Assembly (NCBI GenBank): GCA_946965045.2
Contig: OX337233.1
Coordinates: forward strand, 496,001 to 560,000
Length of the DNA: 64,000 bases
Origin: Epithemia pelagica
Taxonomy: Eukaryota > Bacillariophyta > Bacillariophyceae > Surirellales > Surirellaceae
Reading direction: 5' to 3'
The notes under the pieces were generated by a model. The model ran no database searches. It had not been told where the DNA came from and was given only the letters and a program-made list of their open reading frames with translations. Made by a program: the position numbers and the translations under genes. Within the stretch, counting starts at the first letter, position 1, and every line of letters starts with the position of its first letter. Shown piece by piece: positions 1 through 10,103 of the stretch.

Positions 1-611
1 CAAACGACCGCCGCTCTTCTTGTTCCGTTCCACCTCGCGGCCTGCTGGAAACAACGGAGTTCTTTTTTTGCTTTGTTTTTGGTCGTCACATCCACAACAC
101 AAAAGCGAAGGCGAGTCCGAAACGAGAAGGGTAAAGGACGGACAGACGGTCTACTCTCCCTGGTGCGCACTTTTGTCGCGCGAAGAAGGGGGCCGTTCCC
201 ACCTGCCAGCCGACCCAGCAACCGGCCATCCACAAATCCCAAAACAAGGCATATCTTGTTGTCTCACGCACAACGAGAACGTCCCGCTCCACAAAAAGTG
301 GACAAAGCGTGGTGGAGAGATTTGTTGGCAACTGAGACCAACGACCGGGGTATATCATGTTCGTATTGTACATGATCCATTCCAAATAAGTAGTGCAGAG
401 AGGAAAGTGAGAGCGAGATCTCCAATCCATGGCATGGAAGTCTTCCACTGTCGGTAGGTATCCAACAAGACTGCCTTGCGATTTTCACCGGATTGCAATC
501 CCTGCCCATTCGGATGGGGATGATAGTGCGCTCTTGGCCTATTATATTGTCAATGTTCGACGAGGCTCCTGCGTGTCCCATCTCTTCGCTTGACTCAGTG
601 GAACAAGAGCG
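1..611. other. Leading region without a supported gene
   Basis: Several short overlapping open frames exist on both strands, but none has a recognisable motif or consistent coding character. The last 200 bases are presumably the 5' flank of the EF-hand gene that follows. Nothing else is supported. Confidence 0.4.
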
Positions 612-1514
612 ATGAGTGTGACGAAGGCACCACAACTCGAAGCGCTCAAATCCATGTCTTTGCCTCCACTTTCGGCTGATGGCAAACCTCAACCTAAGTT
701 GTCTGCGATCTCTCGTCAATACGATGTTGGAAATAAGGGTTTCCTTTCGGATGCTGAAATGCAGATGAGAGAGATGGATAGCGAAAATCGTGGCTATTTG
801 ACAAATGCTCAAGTGGCACAAGTGGTTGAACAAACTATGACTATTCGAGAAGCGAATATGACTCTACGAAATTACCTCATTGGATAAGTTGTCACGGTGG
901 TGATACTGGGGCTTTCCAATTTGGGGACTGCCTTTGCAGCAGCACGACTCACAAAAGATACGTCTGTGGAAGAAAGTTCTGGACGTATGATTGTTCAGGG
1001 AGAATCTTCCAAAACGATTGTTATGCAAGGAGCTGGGAATACATTACATGCCCATGTTTACGCCAGTGATGATAATGCGACTAGCACACTGATATGTGTC
1101 ACCACAAGAGAACTTTCTGCTGCTTATCAGAACAATTGTGATGGAATCACAACCACCCTGTTAATGCAATCTACGGATGGGAATAGACTTTCAGTGGAGC
1201 TAATGGAAATTTCCCGCTCAGGCGCATCACAGAACGAAACGCATGTTGTACTGCAAGGACAGAAAGACAACCGAACTCTCATTTTTGATCTTGAATCAGA
1301 TGCGTGTGATTTCTTGTCTCAGAAGCAATCAACTACTGGAATACGACGAGGACTTGAGAGTCGTTTCGAATCAATAGTTGAAGAAACAGATGTGCACGGG
1401 GTTCATACTTCTCGACACCTGACGTTCCAAGATCAAAGTGGCTCGGTTCGTAGAGCCGAGTCAACGTGGAAGACTGACTCCGCGGGCTACACTGCTGGCA
1501 TTATATATTCATGA
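612..1514 (+). pseudogene. EF-hand membrane protein, diatom type, broken by one in-frame stop
   Basis: The first 91 codons encode a protein with two degenerate EF-hand-like loops, DVGNKGFLSDAE and DSENRGYLTNAQ. These follow the D-x-N-x-G-x-(L/I) spacing of calcium-binding loops. The frame stops at TAA (885-887) just as a hydrophobic segment begins. It then reopens in the same frame, with VVTVVILGLSNLGTAFAAA as the rest of that segment, and continues to TGA at 1512-1514. The whole therefore reads as one roughly 300-residue protein: N-terminal EF-hand pair, single transmembrane helix, and a long C-terminal region of unknown function. I recall similar EF-hand plus 'NLGTAFAAA' proteins from diatoms, where they form families. 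The single nonsense codon suggests a recent pseudogene, a sequencing error, or readthrough. No plausible intron removes the stop. Start ATG at 612. Confidence 0.6.
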
Positions 1515-1704
1515 TGAAGAAGACAATTTGAATTGGCCCGTGTTAAGATTGTTGTATTTTGAATGCTCCCAAGTCCAACTCTCCTCCTTTCCTTTTTCCA
1601 TGTTTTGTAACATGTAAGAGTCCTCGCAAAACATTTGTTGTTGAACCTAATAATCACCCAGGAAAAATCTGTGACCGAGATCAGAGTTTAGTAGGTTTTG
1701 GTCT

Positions 1705-2354
1705 TCAAAGTAGTTCGTGTGGTAAATCATCAACACCCAATTGAACAAGAGCTTGCCGTTGTGCGTGTTTTACCTGCACTGCTTCCGCACGGCGACCAGA
1801 TGTGATTTGAGAGGTTCCGGCCAAGATTGTCTTGCCATCACTGGAAATTAAACGAAGGTATCCCCAATCACTCTGTTTCAATGGACCCGCCCATCGACGC
1901 ATGGCATCATTATGCTTGTGATCGTACCGGTCCCATGTATTGAAAGCACATGGAACAAAATAGGTTTCCGCTATGCGCTGAATGGCAGGATCACTGAAAA
2001 TATACTCTCCTACATCCTGACAACCCTACTCCCGTCGATGTAAACGAAGAGTTAAAAATCCGACAGTGCTTGGTATTAGAAATCAACCCGATCTGCATGG
2101 TTCTTTGACATATATATAATTTTACTTGCCTTACATCCAGACCATTCGACAAAATTTGCAAAAATAGGCTTTCCAGTTTCCTTAGCTAGGCGAAGGGCGC
2201 GATGAAAGTCTCCGTGGCGCCCATCTGGAGTCAGATTCACGTAGTGAATGGTTCCTAGCTCAATGGTTTGTTTCGTGGCCGGAGGAGCATGGTGGCTGCT
2301 TTTTTGGAGTTCTTGTTGCTGACGTTTGCCTGTTCCAAAAAGTTTAAATTGCAT
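1705..2354 (-). CDS. Thioredoxin-like protein, two exons
   Basis: Exon 1 (2354-2126) encodes an N-terminal segment ending in GDFHRALRLAKETGKPIF, then ANFVEWSGCKA. Exon 2 (2009-1705) continues EYIFSDPAIQRIAETYFVPC and ends ALVQLGVDDLPHELL. A GT-AG intron (2125-2010, 116 nt) joins them in frame and removes the stop codons lying between. The predicted product is 177 aa. The pattern 'A-x-x-x-A-K-x-x-x-K-P-I-F', then an aromatic-rich strand with G-C, then 'FSDPAI..A....FV' is typical of thioredoxin-fold proteins that act on incoming redox partners. Only one Cys remains at the active-site position (SGCKA), so a classical CXXC disulfide reductase is unlikely. Upstream of the ATG, the same frame contains a CQRC motif back to a stop, so a further 5' exon is possible. 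The intron model is inferred from frame and splice dinucleotides only. Confidence 0.55.
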
Positions 2355-4099
2355 GTTTTGTTTATCGTTTTCCCTCTGTTCTTCAGATTGTATGGTTTTG
2401 CGATCAACAACATATCGTTCTCTTTCACAGCGCTGACATGTGAAATGACGGGATTAAAGCAGCTCAAGCAGAATGGTCAATTCGTGGGATTAATAGTTAC
2501 TCCGAATAGATAGACTAGCTAGAGGAGAGTCGCGTCGTACAATAGGTTGTCTCGACCGATGTTACCCATGAAACTCAAAAACAAAGCAATTGTGGATCTT
2601 CTTCAGACTAGAGAAGAACCAATGTATCGCTTCGATGTCCATATGCTACCAATGGCCATAAAGTATGGATAGGGTTGAAACCCTTCACAAAGGTTGTGCT
2701 GTGCTCATTTTCTAGCAACTTTCTTTACGGACTCTGTTTTTCTTTACGTAGGATTAATTCAAGTATGATATGCCTTTTCCAATGTCGTGTAACCAATGAA
2801 TTCATGCATAGTCGACCATAACATGGTGATGTAACTTTGAGAATGTATTTGCACTGTCTTCGCTTGTGGCTCCACAACTTGAGATTGTTTGGCTTCTCTA
2901 GCGTCCAATGACACTCTTCCTGGCACGCCTGGCCTTGCGAGCAGCTCTCCACTTGACGAATCGCGCAATCAAACCCATTTTGTTGGTCTTCTTTCTGTGT
3001 TGCTTCGTAGCTTTGGTGTTGCTTCGTAGCGAGGCTATTGAATGTACCCTTCTTTACACTTCACGGTCTGAACAAATTATGAGACAGACAAAGCTTGTCA
3101 TCTCTGTCAGCTTGAAATGATCTGATGGAACGCATACTGGATAGTTTTCAGTCCCTTTTTCGCAGGAGACACCATCAATCACATGGTCATGGTCACTTAA
3201 AAAATGATTCAACGGATCGTCTTCATATTTTATGAGTACTCGTACTCTGTGTCGGATTCCACATACAGTTTGGAATCCAACGTTGCTTCCGAGTTTCTCC
3301 CTCTTACCATGTGTGACGTGTCCCAGTGCGCACCAGAGGCTATGGGCTATTGTTTCTATGGCGCACTGGGGCAATACTAAGAAAAAGTCGCGGCGCAGAG
3401 GAATCTCCGCGCACCCCCGGGAGTCGTCCCCGAAGCCAACGAGTCCAACGGAAAAACGAGAGATCGGCTGGCGCGTGGGAGGATGAGGCTATAATAAGTT
3501 TATTGACTATCTATGCCCCAAGGTGCGCGGCCTTTGTACAGTAGTAGAATATCCGTACAGTCCAAAGAGCTGCCAGTAGCCAGTAGGTGCACATTTTTCG
3601 CTTTCGCGTTCCCTCTCGAATTATGCAACTCTTGGATAGCTCCTTCTCCGCGTCTCGTGTGGATCCACGACATGCAGCACACAGAGGAGGAGAAGGACGA
3701 AGGACCGTTTCGTCTCGTTGTGTTGTGTTGCCTTTGTAGTGATCCAAGATTTCTCAACGTCCCAAATTCAAAAGCTGGTCCAAGTTATAGAGAATAAGTA
3801 GCATCCAGGATTCCAACGAACACTTTTTGATACGATCCGTTGAGACAAACGACCCAAACGTCACCTCCGTACCTCTCTCTCATTCAGAAAAAGACCACAA
3901 CAATCCCTCTCCACCTCTTTGTTGTAGAGAGCAGAGAGAGAGAAAACCACAGAAACAGGCAAGCGTGCATCCAGTACAACGTCTCACGACTGTGTTGCGT
4001 GCATCAAGTAAGTCTCATTTTTTCCAACTCGCATCGAGCATTCCCCAAAAGCAAGCAGCTCACGGTTTTGGCAATCCTTCTATAGTTCCTCCAGACGAT

Positions 4100-4122
4100 T
4101 CATTGATTGATTGATTGATTGG
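4100..4122. repeat. ATTG microsatellite
   Basis: About five tandem copies of the tetramer ATTG lie about 100 bases upstream of the FAS1 start codon. Confidence 0.75.
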
Positions 4123-4138
4123 TCATTCGGATAGAACA

Positions 4139-4160
4139 CACCACCACCACCACCACCACA
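4139..4160. repeat. CAC/ACC triplet repeat
   Basis: About seven tandem CAC triplets lie in the presumed 5' UTR of the FAS1 gene. Confidence 0.75.
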
Positions 4161-4218
4161 ACTGGATTGAATCACTGCATTGAGATTGATTGCTGTGAAT
4201 CTAGTCCGCATCATCATC

Positions 4219-6492
4219 ATGATTGGCATCCTATCCAGAACCCATGTGGCCACTGCCTGTTTGGCCTGTCTGGTGGCCTTGGGCCTTCCGGAAGCATCCC
4301 ACGCTCTACGAGGACAATCTCGACCACCCGTATTGGAGCAGCAACAAGAACCACAAGGCAGCCAACAACAATTGCCCAGTACTACGACTGCCAATACCAA
4401 TAATCGTCTCTTTCAATCCATCACCTTGCCCCAGCAACCACAAGAGCGCGTCTTGCAAATCACACCCGAGGACTTTGATTGTCCGGCACCGAGTTCGCGA
4501 CCCTCCGAAGAGGGCTTTGATCCATCCAAGAGCAAGGATGTCCGTGGACGCGATGAACAATTGCAATTGGATTCGGTCGGAACCTTTTTGAATGATATCT
4601 TGATTGCCGATCCACCATCCGACTTTTCGACCTTGGCGGCAGCCTTGTCCGCCACGGGCCTGTTGAATGGTTTGATTACCAATATTGATATCCGCACTCG
4701 ATTCTATACTATTTTTGCGCCGACCAATGCCGCCTTTGATGCCTTTGCCACTTCCTTGGGCTTGTCGTCCACGGCGGACTTGTTGGATCCCGCCATTGTG
4801 CCCACGGCAACCGTCATTCAAGTGTTATCCTATCATTTCTTGACGCCCCTCATTTGTGTCGCCACGGCGGACGATTTGACGGCGGCCGCCGCCTATCGCG
4901 TCGACTCGACGGTTCCCCTCGGCAATGCGCCCTTGACTCCGTTGGAACAAATTCGCACCCAATTCAATGGCGCCGACTTGGAACTGTTTGGGTATGGCGA
5001 CAACAAGACGGACAGTACCGCTCTCGTCACCACACCCGATTTGTATTTTTCCAATGCCATTGTGCATGTCGTCGATCGAGTCTTGAATCCGTTGCCGCCC
5101 GTCATTCCCGTTATCGTGAGCAACAATGACGATCAATTCTCCATCCTCAATGAACTCTTGCAATTGACGGGTTTGGATGACGTCTTGGCCAATGCCGCGG
5201 CCACCTTTACCGTCTTTGCCCCGACCGATGCCGCCTTTACGGCGGCCGGCTTGGATGTGGCCACCCTCGAGACGGATTTGGATCTAACCCGAGACATTCT
5301 CTTGCATCATGTCTTGCTCGATACGGCCGTGACCTCGACGGATATTTTTACCATTTTGGATGGCTTGGAGGCTGGGGTCGATACCTTTGAAGTCGTGCCC
5401 GCCTTGGCACCGGCCATTTCCCTCGAAATTGGTCGCGTGGGGACCAGTACTGTGACGGTGACGGATGGCCGGGACCGTGTGGCCCAAGTGATTGTGGCCG
5501 ACGTCCAAGCTTCCAACGGAATCGTTCATGTCGTCGATTCCGTCTTGCTGCCCTATTTCAGTATCGCTGAACAAGTCTTGTTGCGGGCCTCGACCGACTT
5601 GGGCACCTTGTCGACGGCCTTGACAACGGCCGGCCTCATGCCCGTCGTGTCGGATTACAAGGCAGAATTGACCGTCTTTGCCCCCGACAATGACGCCTTT
5701 ACCGACGCCTTTACCCAGGCCGAACTCACCGCGCTCTTGGGCAATTCCGAACTCTTGATCAAGATTTTGACCTATCATGTCACTCCCGGGTTTGTCCGAG
5801 CCGCGGATATTTTGGCCAATTTGGACACGCCCATTACGACCCTCGAGGGCGACACGATTCAAGCCTCGTCCCCGTCGACCGGGGCCGTCGAATTGGAAGA
5901 TCAAGGGTCCGATCCCACCGAAGACTTGGCGGCCGTGACGGAAGCCAATATTGAAGCCTCGAATGGTGTGATTCACATTATTGATAAGGTCTTGTTGCCA
6001 CCCCTTGGTTTGGCCGACAAGATTGGCTTGTCCGGTTTGACGCTGCTCTATGAAGCCCTCGTCTTTACCGAACTCGATGACGTCTTGAACACCTTGACCA
6101 ATACCGATACGACTGTCTTTGCCCCCACGGATGCCGCCTTTGCCACGGCGGGATTCCCATCGTCGGCCAGTTTTACCGATGCCAACAAGGCGACCTTGAC
6201 CACCATTTTGCAAGCGCACGTCCTCAAGGGATTCCTGACCTCGATTGACAGTACCGTGTTGGGCCTGTACAGTGGCTTGGTCACGGTGCCCATGAAATTG
6301 CCCACCTTGAATGACAATGTCGAGTTGCTCTCCAAACCGGCCCCCGCCGGCAGTACCAATGCCCTCATGATTGAAGTGGACGGTGACACGCGAACGGGCA
6401 CGAGCCTCGTCCAAGCGGAAATTATTGAAGCCGATATTTTTGCCAACAATGGATTGATTCATATCATTGATCAAGTCATTGTGCCGCCGTGA
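4219..6492 (+). CDS. Secreted four-domain fasciclin (FAS1) protein
   Basis: The first ATG (4219) opens a hydrophobic stretch, MIGILSRTHVATACLACLVA, ending near SHA, a good secretory signal peptide. Upstream in-frame codons lack an ATG. The 757-residue product then carries a polar Gln-rich segment and four FAS1 (beta-Ig-H3/fasciclin) repeats at roughly residues 105-275, 290-450, 455-600 and 605-757. Each repeat shows the H1 box (TIFAPTNAAF, TVFAPTDAAF, TVFAPDNDAF, TVFAPTDAAF) and the H2 box (IVHVVDRVL, IVHVVDSVLLP, VIHIIDKVLLP, LIHIIDQVIVP). FAS1 domains mediate extracellular adhesion, and in algae they occur in cell-wall and mucilage proteins. This copy is intact, unlike the broken FAS1 genes at 43.9-51.3 kb and 58.7-59.3 kb, and it belongs to a different subfamily. 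No C-terminal anchor is evident. The antisense strand has long open frames that are codon-bias shadows. Confidence 0.9.
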   Translation: MIGILSRTHVATACLACLVALGLPEASHALRGQSRPPVLEQQQEPQGSQQQLPSTTTANTNNRLFQSITLPQQPQERVLQITPEDFDCPAPSSRPSEEGFDPSKSKDVRGRDEQLQLDSVGTFLNDILIADPPSDFSTLAAALSATGLLNGLITNIDIRTRFYTIFAPTNAAFDAFATSLGLSSTADLLDPAIVPTATVIQVLSYHFLTPLICVATADDLTAAAAYRVDSTVPLGNAPLTPLEQIRTQFNGADLELFGYGDNKTDSTALVTTPDLYFSNAIVHVVDRVLNPLPPVIPVIVSNNDDQFSILNELLQLTGLDDVLANAAATFTVFAPTDAAFTAAGLDVATLETDLDLTRDILLHHVLLDTAVTSTDIFTILDGLEAGVDTFEVVPALAPAISLEIGRVGTSTVTVTDGRDRVAQVIVADVQASNGIVHVVDSVLLPYFSIAEQVLLRASTDLGTLSTALTTAGLMPVVSDYKAELTVFAPDNDAFTDAFTQAELTALLGNSELLIKILTYHVTPGFVRAADILANLDTPITTLEGDTIQASSPSTGAVELEDQGSDPTEDLAAVTEANIEASNGVIHIIDKVLLPPLGLADKIGLSGLTLLYEALVFTELDDVLNTLTNTDTTVFAPTDAAFATAGFPSSASFTDANKATLTTILQAHVLKGFLTSIDSTVLGLYSGLVTVPMKLPTLNDNVELLSKPAPAGSTNALMIEVDGDTRTGTSLVQAEIIEADIFANNGLIHIIDQVIVPP

Positions 6493-7178
6493 GAATAGTC
6501 TCTAGTAAAGAGAGAGAACTGCGCATCTACAACCAAAACAACCCCAAGATATTTCAAGTTTCATAACCCAAAAACACTCCTTAGTCTGTGTGTATCTGAC
6601 TGACCGTATGTCCAGTCTATCGTCGCGTGTAACTTCTATATAAAAGAATAGTTTTAATTTGTTGCATTTCGATATCCGTAGAAATGGTAGAGCTGGAGCA
6701 ATGACGCTCAACCAACAGATCCCCAAGTACTCCACGGAGAGAGAAATCGAGAGAGATCATCCAGTACTTTTTCGTGTCGGCTCCCCATCGACCGTTCCTT
6801 CTGTTGCGAGAGGTCCTTTCGAGATTGGCGCAAGACAGACAAACGTTGTAGACTGATTCAGTCGGTGGTTCTTACGCCCCTAGGTACGAGAAGTTGAGTT
6901 TGTGGTCTTGGAGTGTTCCTAGAACTGGAGCACTACGCGTACTACCTAGTAGATGACCTCTCTTTTGGACCTATCTACTCTAGGGGCCCTCTATGAGAGT
7001 GGTCCGTCCGTCCTTTTACCCTTTTTCTGAAAGATACCATAGAGAGTAATAGATGGAACCAAAGAAAAGAACCTTTCCAATGGTGTACCATGAAGGATCT
7101 CCTCTGTTGTTGTTCGAAGCAGGCCGCGAGGTGGAACAAGACAACAAGAGCGGTGGATGAGCCACGTCATTGGTGGTG
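6493..7178. other. Intergenic region
   Basis: This 3' flank of the FAS1 gene and 5' flank of the coiled-coil gene contains no motif-bearing open frame. Nothing further is supported. Confidence 0.4.
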
Positions 7179-7885
7179 ATGCCCCTGGTGGCGGCCGTTT
7201 TTCTGGCAGCCATTCTTCTTGTTCTCACGGTTGTGGCGTGTGGCCCACACTCCTTCTTGTCGTACATCACCACCAAGTCCATGGGCGCTCAGCTCGTCCA
7301 ATCTCCCGAAAAAGCCACCCAGGATCTCGACACGGCCGTCGAGGCCATGGAAGCGACGCTCCAGAATGCCACAATGGAAACAAAAGCTCTCCAAACGGCA
7401 AATGCCAAATTGCGGGCAGAAATGGCAGACTTGAAGACAGAGATGCAAGACTTGACAAAGGCTTTTCTTGCCAATGAGAGCCTCGCTGCGTCGCAACACG
7501 CCAAAGAGGTGGAGGCCATGCGCCAGAAGTTGGACGAGGAGATTGCTGGTTTTCAGGAAGAGATTGCCAATCTCACCACTGCCAGGGACATGGCACGGAG
7601 GGAGCTTGAAGAGTCAAATGTGAAACATGCTACAGAGATTGGGGATTGCAAATCAGCCCTCGCCAATGTGAAGCAGACGAAGGAAGCCCAACTCGAGGAC
7701 ATTGCTGGTTTCCAGGAGGAGATTGCCAATCTCACCACTGACAGGGACATGGCACTCAAGGAGATCGAAGAGTCCAACGTGAAACATGCTACAGAGATGG
7801 GGGATTGCAAATCAGCCCTTGCGAATGCGCAAGAGACGAAAGAAGCTGAACTCAAGGAATTAGAGGATGAGAAGACGGCGTGCCG

Positions 7886-7890
7886 CAGCC
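7886..7890. repeat. Target-site duplication CAGCC (left) of the copia element
   Basis: CAGCC immediately precedes the LTR start TGTTGGA and recurs directly after the right LTR end at 24218-24222. Five-base duplications are the norm for Ty1/copia integrases. Confidence 0.9.
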
Positions 7891-7977
7891 TGTTGGAATC
7901 TTCAATTGAGTCGCTCTTCATGTCGTGGTCCCGAATCAAGACAGTCGCACATATGACCTTTGGGATAGAAACCGCAA
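7891..7977 (+). repeat. Copia left LTR, first 87 bp
   Basis: This matches 23940-24026 with one substitution. It starts TGTTGGA and is interrupted at AA by the nested element. It also encodes 29 residues of the truncated coiled-coil ORF. Confidence 0.92.
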
Positions 7978-7995
7978 CACTGCAACTCAAATTCC
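7978..7995 (+). repeat. Left terminal inverted repeat of the 10.1-kb element
   Basis: CACTGCAA is the inverse complement of the right end TTGCAGTG. Similarity continues imperfectly (CTCAAATT against ACTCAATT after a small gap). Confidence 0.8.
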
Positions 7996-8280
7996 ATCTG
8001 AAGAACGAATTTGTCAACTGAATTGCTATTAATCAATTCTATCTCATCTGATTAAACACAAAGAACCACCCTTCTATTTTTATTCTGTTTCATTAACTGA
8101 TTAGAGTTTATTCACTCACTCGTTCACGGAATAAAACCTTATTCAAACAATTCGTCAGAATAGTATATTTAATCAAAGAATCCATCGGAATAATATATTA
8201 TTCAATGAAAATCAACCGCGGCATCTATAATCAATGCATTTTCAATTGTTTAATTTACTTCGTTGGTTTTATATATACGC

Positions 8281-8390
8281 GCGGTCTCTCGTCGTCTCTC
8301 TCTCTCGTCATTTATCTCTCTTTCGTCTCTCTCTCTCTCTCTCATTGTCTCTCTCTCTCTTTCTCCGCCCCTCTCTCTCGAGAGTCACAT
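8281..8390. repeat. CT-rich simple repeat
   Basis: A long (TC)n-like tract overlaps the last codons of the minus-strand gene at 8342-9478, encoding its Arg/Glu-rich tail. A similar CT-rich tract at 9957-10070 precedes the PLP-fold gene. Such tracts often lie in promoters or UTRs, so the tail of the first gene may be an annotation artefact. Confidence 0.6.
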
Positions 8391-9478
8391 CGACGTTTAA
8401 TATCATCATCCTTATTTTCGTCATATTTTGTATTCTCTTTTCCCGACATATCCGTAACATGTAAAAGTCCTCTCTTGGTTGCCTTTTCACTTATTGATCT
8501 GTCAGGGAGAACCGTAGATGCTGCTACCAAACAACTGGTTCCATCCTGCTGTCCGCCAACAAGGAAGTTAAGATATGATAAGTCTTCCTCGTTCTCAAAA
8601 ATCAAAACACCCCCTCCGTAGGACATGTTTAGTTTCTGACGAGATACTTCGGAATTACCGAGTGTATGGATATACTGAATACATTCGACTGGAAGATAAT
8701 AGCCCACCCTTAAAGTCACCTCTCCATGAGAAGATACTTTGGAACTGCCACGGTTTTTGATTTCCTTCTCCAATTTTTTCCGCAGATTATACAAACCAAC
8801 CCAAATGGTCCGATGGAGACATCGTCTTGGGACAATCAGATTATCTGGGTGTCTGTAGCTTGGATGCATATTGACAAAACCCATTGATACCATAGATGGG
8901 AGTTCATCCAGACGATGCTCTGTCGCTCGCTTATATGAATACACAGTATGGTGCCAGAATCTCACAACATACACATTGTTCATACCTTCCGCCCATGCAT
9001 TTTCATTCTTCCTCATCTCTTCTAAAGTAAAAACGAAAGCTGGGAAGAGCAATTTCACCTTCTTGTCCGGCAGTTCTCCATTAATCCACAGCACCTCTGT
9101 TGATTCATACAATTCCTTGTTCCTTGAACCACATTGTCCATGTTCAATTTTCTCATAATTATGCGAAGGCGGCGCCGGGTGCCATTTCAAACGTCGATCA
9201 GTAAACAATGGAAGAAATAACCTCAACCGAATGGAAGTTGCTGCCAAATCTGGGTCTTGTTCTTCATCTTGTTCTCTTTCCTCTAATCGAGCTATGGTGA
9301 AATCTTTAGAATCGTCCTCGTCTCTTAACTGAATAGCCATAAATGAACCGATCCTTACCGTATCCATCAACGTCCAATCGAAGTAAGGGACATGGTTTAC
9401 ATCCACAGTATTTCCATACGATGTAGACGACGACGATGTGGACGACGATGAGGACGACGATTGAAAAGACAACGACAT
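8342..9478 (-). CDS. Cargo protein of the 10.1-kb element, possibly BAH-like
   Basis: A 378-residue ORF starts with a Ser-rich leader. It then has VRIGSFMAIQLRDE and FTIARLEEREQDEEQDP, a pattern reminiscent of BAH (bromo-adjacent homology) domains, where a beta-rich fold begins with 'gD.V.v.......IarIe.i'. A later block (EVLWINGELPDKKVKLLFPA, then MNNVYVVRFW) would fit the end of such a module. The C-terminal half (RTIWVGLYNLRKKLEKEI, VGYYLPVECIQYIHTLG) is not recognised. The last residues, RERGAEKERERQ, come from a CT microsatellite, so the true stop or a splice site may lie earlier. The gene is divergent from the PLP-fold gene, sharing 9479-10103 as a bidirectional upstream region. BAH is a tentative reading; a chromatin-binding role would be inference. 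Confidence 0.5.
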   Translation of the reverse strand: MSLSFQSSSSSSSTSSSSTSYGNTVDVNHVPYFDWTLMDTVRIGSFMAIQLRDEDDSKDFTIARLEEREQDEEQDPDLAATSIRLRLFLPLFTDRRLKWHPAPPSHNYEKIEHGQCGSRNKELYESTEVLWINGELPDKKVKLLFPAFVFTLEEMRKNENAWAEGMNNVYVVRFWHHTVYSYKRATEHRLDELPSMVSMGFVNMHPSYRHPDNLIVPRRCLHRTIWVGLYNLRKKLEKEIKNRGSSKVSSHGEVTLRVGYYLPVECIQYIHTLGNSEVSRQKLNMSYGGGVLIFENEEDLSYLNFLVGGQQDGTSCLVAASTVLPDRSISEKATKRGLLHVTDMSGKENTKYDENKDDDIKRRCDSRERGAEKERERQ

Positions 9479-10103
9479 GTACTATTGGAACGACGAGAAC
9501 GAGAAAAACGACGAGAAACTTTTTTTTGCGAGAGATAACAGTGAAAACACATAAACAAATGTGTGTATTGAACGCAGGGCGAGCATAGTGGGTGTGTTTA
9601 ATTATATATATCTATAAGTGTTCGTCCTCCCCTCTCCCCACTATTTTCTTTATTGTTAGCAATATTCATTCCAATGAGTATTATTTGACTTAGTTTACTT
9701 ACAGTTCAATTAGTCTTGTTTTTAATTTTGATACGCCTAATTGTTCTGATCAAGACCAAGTCTGCCTCGTCTTTCTCTCTATCTAATTTAAAAAGCCACC
9801 ATTGGCCATATACTTTCAAAAGGATTTTCGTTTATTGTATTACCTCCAATGAGTGAAAATGTGAACGCGCGGACGAATACATGCATGCTTTCTGTTTTTT
9901 TACATATTTTTTCCTCTATTTTTGGAAATTGATCTTTTTTCTCTCCCTTTTTTTGAATGTCCTCTCGCCGATCTCTCGCATATCTCTCTCTCTCGCGACA
10001 TCACATCTCGATCACTCTCATCTCTCTCTCTTGTCCTTCCTCTCTCTCTCTCTCGTATCTCGTCCCTATATGTGTGGTCTCTATTCCCCAAATCCTTTCA
10101 ATA
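9479..10103. other. Shared upstream region between divergent cargo genes
   Basis: This AT-rich spacer contains a short TATATATATCTATAAG-like stretch near 9604 and a CT-rich tract at 9957-10070. It lies between the starts of the minus-strand cargo gene (9478) and the PLP-fold gene (10104), so it probably holds both promoters. No precise site can be called. Confidence 0.4.

Larger units (their letters stand above)
2355..4218. other. Intergenic region, 1.9 kb
   Basis: Only short unrelated open frames occur on both strands, with no conserved motif. The final 120 bases hold two simple repeats that precede the FAS1 gene and probably belong to its promoter and 5' UTR. I see no RNA gene. Confidence 0.4.
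7179..8021 (+). pseudogene. Membrane-anchored coiled-coil gene, 5' part, truncated by transposon insertion
   Basis: ATG at 7179 starts MPLVAAVFLAAILLVLTVVA, a signal anchor. It is followed by a long heptad-rich region containing two copies of a roughly 50-residue repeat (core AGFQEEIANLTT...ESNVKHATE...GDCKSALAN). Native coding sequence stops at 7890. The next 29 codons are the first 87 bp of a copia LTR, and the final 14 codons with the stop come from the terminus of the element nested in that LTR. The true continuation is at 24223-24590: removing the insertion and one CAGCC copy restores an uninterrupted frame of about 359 residues. The current ORF is therefore a chimera of host gene, LTR and transposon end. 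Whether it is transcribed is unknown. Function of the intact gene is not recognised beyond membrane anchor plus coiled coil. Confidence 0.75.

Noticed and set aside
264-833. Minus-strand frame of 189 codons over the EF-hand gene start
   Set aside because: It overlaps the motif-bearing plus-strand gene and has no recognisable features.
2725-3120. Overlapping frames including a hydrophobic plus-strand stretch (LVFFLCCFVALVLL)
   Set aside because: Hydrophobicity alone is weak evidence; there is no start context, paralogue or splice partner.
3054-3374. Minus-strand 106-codon frame
   Set aside because: It has no family pattern, no conserved neighbour, and overlaps other equally weak frames.
5284-6474. 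Minus-strand open frame of 396 codons opposite the FAS1 gene
   Set aside because: It is antisense to a clear four-domain FAS1 gene, Gly/Gln/Arg-rich without motifs, and explained by the third-position bias of the sense gene.
9957-10103. N-terminal extension of the PLP-fold protein by 49 codons
   Set aside because: It is encoded by a CT microsatellite and gives a Ser/Leu-rich run unlike the rest; ATG 10104 directly precedes the domain.
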